From positions 5,022,001 through 5,086,000 of the forward strand of contig NZ_PHUJ01000003.1 of NCBI RefSeq assembly GCF_002813375.1: a stretch of 64,000 nucleotides of DNA, written 5' to 3'. The translations under genes were made by a program, and so were the position numbers. The notes beneath the pieces are model-generated. The model searched no databases. It saw only the letters and a program-made list of their open reading frames with translations, and had not been told where the DNA came from. This DNA is from Pseudonocardia alni. GTDB lineage: Bacteria > Actinomycetota > Actinomycetes > Mycobacteriales > Pseudonocardiaceae. Positions 44,308-52,359 of this stretch are shown here, piece by piece (the stretch's first letter is position 1; each line of letters opens with the position of its first letter).

Positions 44308-45615
44308 GTGGACGTGCCGGGGTGGCCCCTCATCTTCCGTGGCTCGGCCGCCGTCGGCGCGGGCCTCGTGACGGCGCGACGGCTGCAGGGCCCGGCGTTC
44401 GTCCGGGTGCTGCCCGACACCTGGGCCGCCCGGCACCTCGTCCCGCTCGGACACGCCGACCGGTGCCGGGCGGTGTTCCGCTGGTCCGGCGGTCGCGGGG
44501 TGATCGCGGGATGGGCCGCGGCTGAGCTGTCCGGCGCACCGTGCGCGCCGGCCGGGGCGCCGGTCGACGTGGTGCTCCCGGTCCGGGCCCGGGCCCCGGC
44601 CGGGGTGCGCGTGCGCCGCGACCGGCTGCACCCCGGTGAGATCGGGTGGTGCGACGGGGTCCGGGTCACCACGCCGCTGCGGACCGCGTTCGACCTGGCC
44701 CGGGGTCGCGACGAGACCGCCGCCGTCGTCGCGGTGGACGCGCTGGCGTTCCGGCACGGGTTCGCTCCGGACCTGCTGCTGAACTTCGCGGTCCGCTACC
44801 GGGGGCTGCGCGGGGTGGCCGGCGTTCCCGGCGTCCTGGGGCTCGCCGACCGGCGCGCCATGTCCCCGCCCGAGACCCGGCTGCGGTTGCTCCTGGTCCG
44901 GGCCGGCCTGCCGCAACCTGAGGTCCAGCACCCGGTGCTCGACGACGCCCGGCGCCGCGCGGTGTGGCTCGATATCGCCTATCCCGCGCCGCGCGTCGGC
45001 ATCGAGTACGAGGGCGCCGACCACACCGGCCCCGACCGGGTCCTGCGCGACGCCACGAGGGTGACCCGCCTCGTCGACGCCGGGTGGCGGATCTACCGCT
45101 ACACCCGGTTCGACCTGCGCGACGAGCCCGGGCGCATCGTCGCGGAGATCGGCCGGGGCGCTGGACCACGCACCGACGAGTGGTACGCCGTGAACCTGCC
45201 CGAGGGGGTCCGAGGTGCCCGGTGTGCCACTCGGCTGTCCGGGCCGGGATGGACCCGGGCCGTGGCGAGCTGGGCCGTGGCGAGCCGGGCCGGCGCGGGG
45301 CCAGCCGGGCCTGGTCGAGCCGGAGCGGGCCCGGGCCGGGGCGAGCCGGGCCGGGGCGCGGGGCTCAGCCCTCCGGTACCCAGGACGGCGTCCGCTTCTC
45401 CCCGAAGGCCAGGATGCCCTCCTGCCCCTCCTCGGAGGCGAAGTACGAGGCGGACAGCGTGTTCATCGCGGCGAAGTCGTCGGACATCGTCGCCGGGCGC
45501 TCGCGGCGCAGCATCGCCTTCGCCCCGGCCAGGGCGCCGGGCGCACCGAGGCGCAGCATGCCGGTGTAGCGGGTCACCTCGTCGTCGAGGGCCTCCGCCG
45601 GAACGGCGCTGTTGA
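44308..45615 (+). CDS. DUF559/AbiEi-type protein with endonuclease-like fold
   Basis: The N-terminal third has a winged-helix-like and AbiEi-type antitoxin region (ITPLR-like TTPLRTAFDLARG). The C-terminal part is a DUF559/Vsr-like endonuclease fold: MSPPETRLRLLLVRAGLP, AVWLDIAYPAPRVGIEYEGADHTG (with Asp and Glu of a nuclease core), VTRLVDAGWRIYRYTRFDL. Convincing sequence ends near 45200. After that the frame crosses a direct repeat and a GC-rich low-complexity stretch, then runs antisense into the enoyl-CoA hydratase gene before stopping, so the real C-terminus is doubtful. Such genes are common, scattered and of unproven role in actinobacteria. No toxin partner is adjacent. Confidence 0.65.
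   Translation: MDVPGWPLIFRGSAAVGAGLVTARRLQGPAFVRVLPDTWAARHLVPLGHADRCRAVFRWSGGRGVIAGWAAAELSGAPCAPAGAPVDVVLPVRARAPAGVRVRRDRLHPGEIGWCDGVRVTTPLRTAFDLARGRDETAAVVAVDALAFRHGFAPDLLLNFAVRYRGLRGVAGVPGVLGLADRRAMSPPETRLRLLLVRAGLPQPEVQHPVLDDARRRAVWLDIAYPAPRVGIEYEGADHTGPDRVLRDATRVTRLVDAGWRIYRYTRFDLRDEPGRIVAEIGRGAGPRTDEWYAVNLPEGVRGARCATRLSGPGWTRAVASWAVASRAGAGPAGPGRAGAGPGRGEPGRGAGLSPPVPRTASASPRRPGCPPAPPRRRSTRRTACSSRRSRRTSSPGARGAASPSPRPGRRAHRGAACRCSGSPRRRGPPPERRC
45221..45235 (+). repeat. 15-bp direct repeat, right copy
   Basis: ggtgtgccactcggc, identical to 44206-44220. It falls inside the doubtful 3' part of the DUF559-like frame. Confidence 0.6.
45255..45362. repeat. Low-complexity GAGCCGGGCC-type repeat tract
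   Basis: About 100 bp built from variants of gagc(t/c)gggccgtggc and gagccgggcc. It separates the DUF559-like region from the stop codon of the enoyl-CoA hydratase gene. Confidence 0.6.
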
Positions 45616-46153
45616 TCAGCCCGACGGCCGCCGCGCGCCGCGCGTCGAAGGTCTCCCCGGTGAGGAAGAGCTCGTGCGCGGCGCGGGCGGACAACCGGGG
45701 CAGTACGGTCACCGAGATGACCGCGGGCACCACCCCGATCCGGACCTCGGAGAAGGCGAAGGTGGCCGACTCGGCGGCGACGGCGATGTCGCACGCCGCC
45801 ACGATCCCGACCCCACCGGCGCGGGCCGGGCCCGACAGCCGGGCGACGACCGGCTTGGGGGAGTCCCACAGCGTCGTCAGGATCCGCGGCACCTCGGTGA
45901 CGCCCTGCTGCTCGGCGCCCGCGCCGCGGGACTCCTTGAGGTCCATGCCCGCGCAGAACACCGTGCCGGTGTGGGTCAGCACGATGACCCGTACCGCGGC
46001 GTCGGCGATCGCCGCGTCGAGGTGCGCGATCAGCTCCCGGCGCAGCTGCGCCGAGAGTGCGTTGCGGTTGCGCGGGGAGTCCAGGGTGATCGTCGCGATC
46101 CCGGCCTCGACGGCCAGGTGGACGAGCTCGGGGGAGTCGACGGTGTCTGCCAC
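45365..46153 (-). CDS. Enoyl-CoA hydratase/isomerase family protein
   Basis: A 262-residue crotonase-fold enzyme. It has RNALSAQLRRELIAHLDAA, the oxyanion region VFCAGMDLKES, PVVARLSGPARAGGVGIVAACDIAV and FAFSEVRIGVVPAVIS. The usual second catalytic glutamate position reads VVPAVIS, without the standard Glu, so it may be a non-hydratase crotonase-family member. GTG at 46153. It lies 17 bp after the OsmC gene on the same strand and may be co-transcribed. Confidence 0.87.
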   Translation of the reverse strand: MADTVDSPELVHLAVEAGIATITLDSPRNRNALSAQLRRELIAHLDAAIADAAVRVIVLTHTGTVFCAGMDLKESRGAGAEQQGVTEVPRILTTLWDSPKPVVARLSGPARAGGVGIVAACDIAVAAESATFAFSEVRIGVVPAVISVTVLPRLSARAAHELFLTGETFDARRAAAVGLINSAVPAEALDDEVTRYTGMLRLGAPGALAGAKAMLRRERPATMSDDFAAMNTLSASYFASEEGQEGILAFGEKRTPSWVPEG

Positions 46154-46170
46154 CCCCGCAGACTAGGACC

Positions 46171-46620
46171 TCAGGCCTTCGTCCAAGTGCTGGTGATCGA
46201 CACCCCGGCCAGGGCGAACAGCTGCGACACCGGGCAGCGGCGCTCGGTCTCCCGGGCCAGCTGCGCGACCTGTTCGTCGGTGCCGTCGGTGGTGATCACG
46301 GCGTCGACCCGCAGGTTCTGGAAGGTGGTCTCGCCGTCGCGGTGGGTCCCGGTGGTCATCGTCGTCGGGTTGAAGTCGGCGGCGACGTCGAAGCGCACGT
46401 GCTCGATCGTGATGCCGAGCTCCTTCGCGACGATCGAGCTGGTGACCTGGTTGCACGACGACAGCGACGCGAGCGTGTAGGCGAGCGGGCTGGGGTGCTC
46501 GTCCTTGCCGCCGAAGGCGGGGTAGGCGTCGGTCTCGATGACGTAGCCGGCGCCGTCGACCGCGACGGTCTGCGCGACGCCGGTGCCCTGGCCGCTGACG
46601 GCGAAGGTGACGAGAGGCAT
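46171..46620 (-). CDS. OsmC-family peroxiredoxin-like protein
   Basis: A 149-residue OsmC/Ohr-family protein. The two redox cysteines lie in LASLSSCNQV and ERRCPVSQLF, as required for thiol-dependent peroxidase activity or sulfur-compound handling. It is closer to the YhfA/OsmC branch than to Ohr. ATG at 46620 with a ggagatc site. A short open frame encoding an RRxHxDLxR-type leader peptide ends 37 nt upstream, which ties expression to cysteine or sulfur status by my reading. Confidence 0.88.
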   Translation of the reverse strand: MPLVTFAVSGQGTGVAQTVAVDGAGYVIETDAYPAFGGKDEHPSPLAYTLASLSSCNQVTSSIVAKELGITIEHVRFDVAADFNPTTMTTGTHRDGETTFQNLRVDAVITTDGTDEQVAQLARETERRCPVSQLFALAGVSITSTWTKA

Positions 46621-46657
46621 GGGTGATCTCCTGTACGAGGGGGTGCGGGGGACGGGG

Positions 46658-46729
46658 TCAGGAGCGGGGACAGAGGGCCCCGGCCGTCCGGCCCAGGTCG
46701 ATGTGCAGCCTCCGCACGAGCGCGATCAC
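46658..46729 (-). CDS. Putative cysteine-sensing leader peptide upstream of osmC
   Basis: A 23-codon frame (GTG at 46729, or 19 codons from GTG at 46717) ending RRLHIDLGRTAGALCPRS. It shares the pattern RR-x-H-[VI]-D-L-x-R and the ALC near the end with the peptide before the sulfite reductase gene. Such short peptides are known upstream of actinobacterial sulfur genes and are labelled leader peptides. The single late cysteine codon is a natural sensor for charged tRNA-Cys. It lies 37 nt before osmC. Confidence 0.7.
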   Translation of the reverse strand: MIALVRRLHIDLGRTAGALCPRS

Positions 46730-46845
46730 GGGATCAGTGAACCGCACCGAACGGTCGTGCGCGACGTGACGGAGCCGACCGAACCGGCGACGCCCGTGGT
46801 CCGATGGGCGCGGTGGCGCCGGTCGCCGGGAGAGGGCTACGCTCG

Positions 46846-46865
46846 AAACGGAGTTGGCTCCGTTT
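46846..46865. promoter_or_regulatory. Palindromic operator upstream of the LLM gene
   Basis: aaacggag (46846-46853) and ctccgttt (46858-46865) form a perfect 8-bp inverted repeat around ttgg, ending 15 bp before the GTG at 46881. TetR-type regulators use sites of this kind. No regulator gene is adjacent. Confidence 0.6.
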
Positions 46866-46880
46866 ACGAGAGGACATGCC

Positions 46881-47741
46881 GTGGAGATCGGACTGCACAT
46901 CGCGGACTTCACCTACCCGGCCGGGCCGACGGGCCTGGCCGACGACCTGTCCCGGATCGCCGTCGCGGCCGAGGAGCAGGGCTTCTCCCGGGTGAGCGTC
47001 ATGGACCACCTCTGGCAGATCCGGCCGGTCGGGCCGGTCGAGACCGACATGCTCGAGGCGTACACGGTGCTCGGCTACCTGGCCGCCCGCACCGAGAAGG
47101 TCGACCTGCTGGCCTGGGTGACCGCGGTGACCTACCGCGACCCCGGCCTGCTGGTGAAGGCCGTGACCACTCTGGACGTGCTGTCGAAGGGGCGCGCGAT
47201 GCTGGGTATCGGTGCCGCCTGGAACGACGAGGAGGCCACCGGGCTCGGGCTGTTCTTCCCGCCGACCGCGGAGCGGTTCGAGCGGCTGGAGGAGACGCTG
47301 CGCATCGCCCGTCAGATGTGGAGCGACGACGACGGTCCCTTCGAGGGCGCCCACTACCGGCTCGGCGCCACGCTGAACACGCCGCAGCCGCTGCGCAGGC
47401 CGTACCCGCCGATCCTGATCGGCGGCGGTGGGGAGCGGAAGACGCTGCGCCTGGTCGCGCAGTACGCCGACGCGTGCAACCTGTTCGGCGGCCCCGAGCT
47501 GGAGCGCAAGCTGGACGTGCTGCGCACCCGCTGCGAGGAGGTCGGGCGCGATTACGACGAGATCGAGAAGACGGTCATGGCACGGCTCGACCCGGCCGAC
47601 CCGAAGGCCGCGGTCGAGGAGCTGCGTGGCTACGCGGCACTCGGTGTGCAGCACGTGCACACCGTGGTGCCGGACGTGGCGGCGATCGAGCCGCTGCGGG
47701 TGTTCGGGTCGGAGATCATCCCGGCGGCAGCGGAGCTCTGA
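46881..47741 (+). CDS. F420-dependent LLM-class oxidoreductase
   Basis: A 286-residue luciferase-like TIM-barrel protein. It starts EIGLHIADFTYPAGPTGLAD, has VSVMDHLWQI, GYLAARTEKVDLLAWVTAVTYRDPGLLVKAVTTLDVLS, GIGAAWNDEEATGLGLFFPP and PILIGGGGERKTLRLVAQYAD, all standard for F420-dependent enzymes. Substrate unknown. GTG at 46881 follows a gagagg site, and a perfect palindrome overlaps the promoter region. Confidence 0.9.
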   Translation: MEIGLHIADFTYPAGPTGLADDLSRIAVAAEEQGFSRVSVMDHLWQIRPVGPVETDMLEAYTVLGYLAARTEKVDLLAWVTAVTYRDPGLLVKAVTTLDVLSKGRAMLGIGAAWNDEEATGLGLFFPPTAERFERLEETLRIARQMWSDDDGPFEGAHYRLGATLNTPQPLRRPYPPILIGGGGERKTLRLVAQYADACNLFGGPELERKLDVLRTRCEEVGRDYDEIEKTVMARLDPADPKAAVEELRGYAALGVQHVHTVVPDVAAIEPLRVFGSEIIPAAAEL

Positions 47742-47750
47742 CCCGCGCGG

Positions 47751-47993
47751 TCACCTGCCGGGTTGGCGGGGCATCGTCCGCAGGATCGCGACCTGCTGGT
47801 CCAGCTCGGCAGCGATCAGCTCGGCGTGCAGGGCGGCGGAGGCGCCGTCGTGCGCGGCGAGCGCGCGGTGCCGGCGCACCAGGTCGTCGATCGAGTCCAG
47901 CAGCCGGTCCACGGTCGAGCGGCCGGCCTGGGGTGCCGGGAGCTCCACGGGTGCGGGAGCCTCGGGCAGGGGGTGAATCAGCTCTGCGGTCAT
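47751..47993 (-). CDS. Hypothetical 80-residue helical protein
   Basis: A small soluble protein. After a Pro-rich N-terminus (HPLPEAPAPVELPAPQAG) it is predicted to be helical, with STVDRLLDSIDDLVRRHRAL and ELIAAELDQQVAILRTM showing heptad-like Leu/Ile spacing, perhaps a coiled coil. ATG at 47993 with a ggag site 9 bp upstream. No family recognised. Codon use is native. Its 3' end is 9 bp from the LLM gene stop on the other strand. Confidence 0.62.
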   Translation of the reverse strand: MTAELIHPLPEAPAPVELPAPQAGRSTVDRLLDSIDDLVRRHRALAAHDGASAALHAELIAAELDQQVAILRTMPRQPGR

Positions 47994-48307
47994 GCGACGT
48001 TCTCCGTTGAACGTGTCGGGATCGGGGCGTGTCATGCGCAGTCGTTCCTGGTCTCTCGAGCTCCGTTGTACCCGCTTCAACGCACTTTTACTGCGCGTAG
48101 AACAGGGGTGCGACGCAGGACACGGTGACCGGGCGCACCTACGCGGTGACCGGTCGTGATCATGGCCCGTCACGGACCCGCCGATGCGGTCGGCGGTCGA
48201 ACGGAGGGTGGTCGTCGCGGTAGCCGTGGAAACGGCGGGTGACGGGACGGTGGCGGTTCGTCGCGACGTCTGTACCCGAACGGGTGACCCCACCTAGCGT
48301 CCGGACC
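47994..48307. other. Intergenic region without a supported gene
   Basis: About 310 bp between two divergent starts. It should hold promoters for the 80-residue protein gene (minus) and the RNase gene (plus). Around 48060-48110 the sequence is locally AT-richer, but I see no clear hexamer pair or operator. Confidence 0.5.
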
Positions 48308-48775
48308 ATGATCATTCGACCGGATGCGCGGTCCGGGACGCGTGCCCTGATCGTCGGGGCACTCGTCGCCGTTCTGGCCGCCCTCGGCCTCGCCCTGCCC
48401 GCCGCGGCCGCCGCCGCACCCGCTCCGGCCGTGCCGGCCGCCGTCGCCGCTCCCGCCGCCCCGGCCGCCGTGCCGGGGGAGCAGGAGTCCGGGCTGCCGG
48501 TGCGGGCGCTGTCGTCGCTGCCGTCCCAGGCCACCGACACCTATCGGCTGATCCGCTCCGGTGGGCCGTACCCGTACAGCCAGGACGGGACGACCTTCCA
48601 GAACCGGGAGGGGATCCTGCCCGCGACGTCCTCGGGCTACTACACGGAGTTCACCGTGCCGACCCCCGGCGCGAGCACCCGCGGCGCCCGGCGGATCGTC
48701 ACCGGATCGGGCGGGGAGTACTACTACACGGCCGACCACTACGCCTCGTTCGTCGTGGTAGACGTCTCGAGGTGA
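48308..48775 (+). CDS. Secreted guanyl-specific ribonuclease (RNase Sa/T1 type)
   Basis: A 155-residue exported RNase. A signal peptide (hydrophobic run ALIVGALVAVLAALGLALPAA) and an Ala/Pro linker precede a domain close to RNase Sa: LPSQATDTYRLIRSGGPYPY, QDGTTFQNREGILP, the catalytic Glu in YYTEFTVPTPG, Arg in GARRIVTG and His in YYYTADHYASF. It cleaves RNA after G. Its stop overlaps the start of a barstar gene by GTGA, the immunity arrangement expected for a toxic RNase. Confidence 0.92.
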   Translation: MIIRPDARSGTRALIVGALVAVLAALGLALPAAAAAAPAPAVPAAVAAPAAPAAVPGEQESGLPVRALSSLPSQATDTYRLIRSGGPYPYSQDGTTFQNREGILPATSSGYYTEFTVPTPGASTRGARRIVTGSGGEYYYTADHYASFVVVDVSR

Positions 48776-49143
48776 GCACCCTTCCCCGTGAGAGCGCCGG
48801 AACCGCCCCCGCCGTCGACGCGGCCCGGGGGCGGGCCGGTGGCTCCGGTCTCGTCGCCGTCGTCGAGGGGGTCGCGGACCGCGCCGCGGTCCTGTCCGCC
48901 CTCGGCCGGGCGCTGAGCTTCCCCGAGTACTACGGCCACAACCTCGACGCGCTGGCGGACTGCCTCGGCGACCTGTCCTGGCTGCCCGCCGGACCGGTCG
49001 AGCTCGTCGTCGCCGACGGTCCGCTCGCCGCGGCCGACCCCGGCACCCACGCGACGGTCCTGGAGATCCTCGCCGAGGCCGTCGCCACGACGGCGGGGAC
49101 CGACCGGCCGCTGCACGTCACCCTGGCCGGCCCGGCCGCCTGA
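48772..49143 (+). CDS. Barstar-family RNase inhibitor
   Basis: A 123-residue barstar-like protein. The core segment ALSFPEYYGHNLDALADCLGDLSWLP matches the inhibitor helix that plugs barnase-type active sites, with LHVTLAGPA as the last strand. The first 20 residues are a variable extension. Translationally coupled to the secreted RNase gene (GTGA overlap), it should protect the cytoplasm before export. Confidence 0.92.
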   Translation: MSTLPRESAGTAPAVDAARGRAGGSGLVAVVEGVADRAAVLSALGRALSFPEYYGHNLDALADCLGDLSWLPAGPVELVVADGPLAAADPGTHATVLEILAEAVATTAGTDRPLHVTLAGPAA

Positions 49144-49273
49144 CGACCGTGCCGCCACCGGTCCCGCGCTCGCGGGCGGGGTGCGGAATCCCGGGGGCCC
49201 GGTACGGCGTTGAGGCCGGTGGACCGACCGTGGCGGGTGGCCACGGCGAGGGAGGCGACCTACCGTGGCATCC

Positions 49274-49336
49274 ATGGGTCTCCGGCTGGTGAGGCGCAGG
49301 CACGTCGACCTGTGCCGCCTGCGGTGGGCGCCGTGA
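49274..49336 (+). CDS. Putative leader peptide upstream of the flavoprotein gene
   Basis: A 20-codon frame, ATG to TGA, containing RRRHVDLCRLRWAP. It carries the same RR-x-HVDL-x-R signature as the peptides before sir and osmC, here with the cysteine inside the motif. It ends 40 nt before the start of the FAD/NAD(P)-binding protein gene. The gap holds the ribosome site. This suggests control of that gene by cysteine or sulfur supply. Confidence 0.72.
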   Translation: MGLRLVRRRHVDLCRLRWAP

Positions 49337-49376
49337 GGGGTCGTCAACCTCCGCCCGCCGACCCAGGAGCGCCCCG

Positions 49377-51329
49377 ATGTCCCATGGCCCGCACGCCCCG
49401 TCCGTCGTGATCGTCGGCGCCGGCCCCCGCGGGGCCGGCGTGCTGGAACGCATGGTCGCGAGTGCGCCCGAGCTGCTGTCCGACGCCCTCGCCGGGCCCG
49501 GCGTCGACGTCCACCTCGTCGACCCGTTCCCGGCCGGGGCGGGTCGCATCTGGCGGCACGCGCAGTCCCCGCTGCTCGCGATGAACTCGATGGCCGCCGA
49601 CGTCACGATGTGGACCGATTCCTCGGTCGTCTGCGACGGCCCGGTGGCACCCGGCCCGTCGTTCTGGGACTGGGCGCAGGACCTGCGCGAGCACGGCGAC
49701 CCGCGGGCCGAGCTCGGCCCGGAGCTCGCCGACGAGCTGGCACAGGTCACGGCGTCGACGTTCCCGTCGCGGCGGCTGCAGAGCCACTACCTCGCCGCGG
49801 TGCTGCGCGAGGTCGTCGGCCGGGCGCCGGCCGGGATGCGGGTGCACGTGCACCGCACCACCGCCGAGGCCCTCCACGAGGCCGACGGCAGGCAGCTCGT
49901 GACCCTGGCCGACGGCACCGTTCTGCGTGGCGACGCCGTCGTGCTCGCCTCCGGGCACCTCGACGCCACCCCCACCGACGACGAGATCGCGCTCGCCGCC
50001 CGCGCCGACGAGTTCGGCCTGCGCTACCTGCCCCCGGAGCAGACCTCCGACTCCGACCTCTCGGTGATCGCGCCGGGCGAGACCGTGCTGGCCCGCGGGC
50101 TGGGGCTGGCGTTCGTCGACCTCGTGGTGCTGTTGTTCGAGGGCCGCGGTGGGCGCTTCGTCGCCGACCCGGACGACGCCGACCCGGGCCGGCTGCGGTA
50201 CGAGCCGTGCGGGCGGGAGCCGGTACTCGTCGGCGGGTCCCCGCGCGGCGCGACCTACCACTCCAAGACCCACTACCAGCTACGGGCCGGGCTTCCGCCG
50301 CTGCCGCGGTTCCTCGGCCCCGACGTCACCGACGACCTCATCGCCTCCGGCGGCCCGGTCGACGTCGCCACCCGGGTGTGGCCGCTGATGGCCAAGGAGA
50401 TCGGCTGGGGCTGGTACCACGAGCTGTTCGTCGGCCACCCCGACCGCGTCCGCGCCGGGTGGGACGAGTTCGCCGGGCGGTTCGCCGCCGTCGCGCACGG
50501 CTCGCCCGAGGAGGCGGCGCTGATCGCCGAGCTGGTGCCCGACCCGCTCGACCGGCTCGATCTGACCGCGCTGGACCGCCCGCTCGACGGCGTGCACGCC
50601 CCGGACCTCGACGCCCTGCAACCCCTGGTGCGCGAACGCATCGCCGAGGACCTGCGCCGGCACGTCGACGAGCGGCACACCCCGCACCTCGGCGCGTTCG
50701 TCGCGATGCTGTCGGTCTACACCGAGACCACCCGCCTGGCCGGGTCCGGGGTGCTCTCGCCGCGCTCGCAGGCGAGGGACATGCCGTGGTGGCAGTCGTT
50801 CTTCAACTCGGTCGCCTCCGGCCCACCCGGTTTTCGGGTCCGCCAGATGCTCGCCCTGTCCCGTGCCGGGTACCTGCGGTTCCTCGGCGCCGGGATGAGC
50901 GTCGACATCGACGCCGACGGCTTCCACGCCACCAGCACGACCTTGGCCGGGGCGGGTCCGGTGTCGACCCGGGTCCTGGTCGACGCCCGGCTGCCCGACC
51001 CGAGCGTCTCGCGCACGGTGGACGGGCTGCTGCGCGGCCTGCTCGCCCGCGGCGAGGCCGTCGAGGAGGTCCTGTACGACGACGACGGCGCCCCGCTACG
51101 CAACACCGGCCTGCTGTCGGTCCGTCCGGCCGACGGCGCGCTGCACACCGCGGACGGCGGGGTGCACGAGCGACGGTTCGCCGTCGGGCCGCACACGACG
51201 GTCAAGGTCGCCGGGGCGTTCACCCGGCCCGGGATGAACGCGCAGAGCCTGCGCTACAACGACGCCGTCGCCCGCGCCGTGCTGGGCGCCCTGCGCGGCG
51301 CCGCGTCCCGCGCCGTCCCGGCGGCCTGA
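49377..51329 (+). CDS. FAD/NAD(P)-binding protein of unknown function
   Basis: A 650-residue flavoprotein. The N-terminal dinucleotide-binding motif is VVIVGAGPRGAGVLERM, followed by VHLVDPFPAGAGRIWR, a form typical of the FAD-NAD(P)-binding (NAD_binding_9) family of monooxygenase-like proteins. A second region has ETVLARGLGLAFVDLVVLLFEGRGG. The C-terminal part ends in VKVAGAFTRPGMNAQSLRYND. ATG at 49377 with an aggagcg site. A cysteine-type leader peptide just upstream and a TauE sulfur exporter gene convergent downstream hint at a role in sulfur metabolism, which is inference. Confidence 0.82.
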   Translation: MSHGPHAPSVVIVGAGPRGAGVLERMVASAPELLSDALAGPGVDVHLVDPFPAGAGRIWRHAQSPLLAMNSMAADVTMWTDSSVVCDGPVAPGPSFWDWAQDLREHGDPRAELGPELADELAQVTASTFPSRRLQSHYLAAVLREVVGRAPAGMRVHVHRTTAEALHEADGRQLVTLADGTVLRGDAVVLASGHLDATPTDDEIALAARADEFGLRYLPPEQTSDSDLSVIAPGETVLARGLGLAFVDLVVLLFEGRGGRFVADPDDADPGRLRYEPCGREPVLVGGSPRGATYHSKTHYQLRAGLPPLPRFLGPDVTDDLIASGGPVDVATRVWPLMAKEIGWGWYHELFVGHPDRVRAGWDEFAGRFAAVAHGSPEEAALIAELVPDPLDRLDLTALDRPLDGVHAPDLDALQPLVRERIAEDLRRHVDERHTPHLGAFVAMLSVYTETTRLAGSGVLSPRSQARDMPWWQSFFNSVASGPPGFRVRQMLALSRAGYLRFLGAGMSVDIDADGFHATSTTLAGAGPVSTRVLVDARLPDPSVSRTVDGLLRGLLARGEAVEEVLYDDDGAPLRNTGLLSVRPADGALHTADGGVHERRFAVGPHTTVKVAGAFTRPGMNAQSLRYNDAVARAVLGALRGAASRAVPAA

Positions 51330-51360
51330 GCCGTCCCGGGGGAGCCGGACCCGGTCGGTG

Positions 51361-52263
51361 TCAGTCGCGGGCGCCGACCGGCTCGGGGACCCGCTCCGGC
51401 TCGGCGACGACCGGGCGGCGGCGCGGCAGCAGGGCCACGGTCACGACGAGCGCGATCGCCGTCGCCACCAGCACCCACGGGCCGGGGACGCCGAGCAGCG
51501 CGAGCGCCGAGGCGAGCAGCACCGCGGTCACGACCGGCTTGATGAGCCGGCCGGTGCCCCCGGAGGACAGCCGCGCGCCGAACCACACGCCGGGCAGGGC
51601 GCCGACGAGCAGCGCCGCGGCGAGGCCGAACTGGACGTCGCCGAAGAACAGGTGCCCGACCGTCGCGGCGGCGACCAGCGGGATCGCCTGCACGATGTCG
51701 GTGCCGACCAGCCGCGACGGGTGCAGCTGCGGGTAGGCGAGCAGCAGCATCGCGATGATCAGCGACCCGGCGCCGACCGAGGTCATCCCGACCGCCAGCC
51801 CGCCGACGACGCCGATCAGCACCGTCCGCAGCGGACGGACGTCCACCGGCGCGTCGACGTCGACGGCGTTGCGGCTGCCGCGCCGGTCCATGACCTGCCG
51901 GAACAGCGTGGTCAGCACCGAGGCGACCAGCGCGATCCCGATGAACACCTTGAGCCGGTCCTCGACGCCGACGCCCTTCCCGATCATCCCGATGACCACC
52001 GCGCCGGCGAACCCGGCGGGGACGGCGCCGAGCACCAGCCACCCGGTGAGCCGCCAGTGCACGGTGCGCCGCCGGGCGTGCACCGCGGCGCCGACCGGCT
52101 TCATCACCAGCGAGGTCAGCAGGTCCGAGGAGATCGCGGTGAGCGGGTTGACCTTGAACACCAGGACGAGCAACGGGGTCAGGAGCGCACCGCCGCCCAT
52201 TCCGGTGAGGCCGACGAGGAAGCCGACGAGCAGGCCGGCGAGCGCGAGCGAGGGGTCGAACAT
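51361..52263 (-). CDS. TauE/SafE-family sulfite/organosulfonate exporter
   Basis: A 300-residue membrane protein with about eight helices in two related halves: GLLVGFLVGLTGMGGGALLTP in the first and GVVGGLAVGMTSVGAGSLIIA in the second, each with the Gly-rich family motif. TauE/SafE proteins move sulfite, sulfoacetate or thiosulfate-type anions. It follows the cys genes on the same strand, past a terminator and a small frame. The link to sulfate assimilation is by position. Confidence 0.9.
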   Translation of the reverse strand: MFDPSLALAGLLVGFLVGLTGMGGGALLTPLLVLVFKVNPLTAISSDLLTSLVMKPVGAAVHARRRTVHWRLTGWLVLGAVPAGFAGAVVIGMIGKGVGVEDRLKVFIGIALVASVLTTLFRQVMDRRGSRNAVDVDAPVDVRPLRTVLIGVVGGLAVGMTSVGAGSLIIAMLLLAYPQLHPSRLVGTDIVQAIPLVAAATVGHLFFGDVQFGLAAALLVGALPGVWFGARLSSGGTGRLIKPVVTAVLLASALALLGVPGPWVLVATAIALVVTVALLPRRRPVVAEPERVPEPVGARD

Positions 52264-52359
52264 GATCCTGCTTCCTGCGCACGCCGGGCGTGCGGGAGCG
52301 TCCGTGACCCGTGCGAGGGGTCCGCGGTACGTGGTGGGAGGTCGGTCGGGGGAGGTGCC

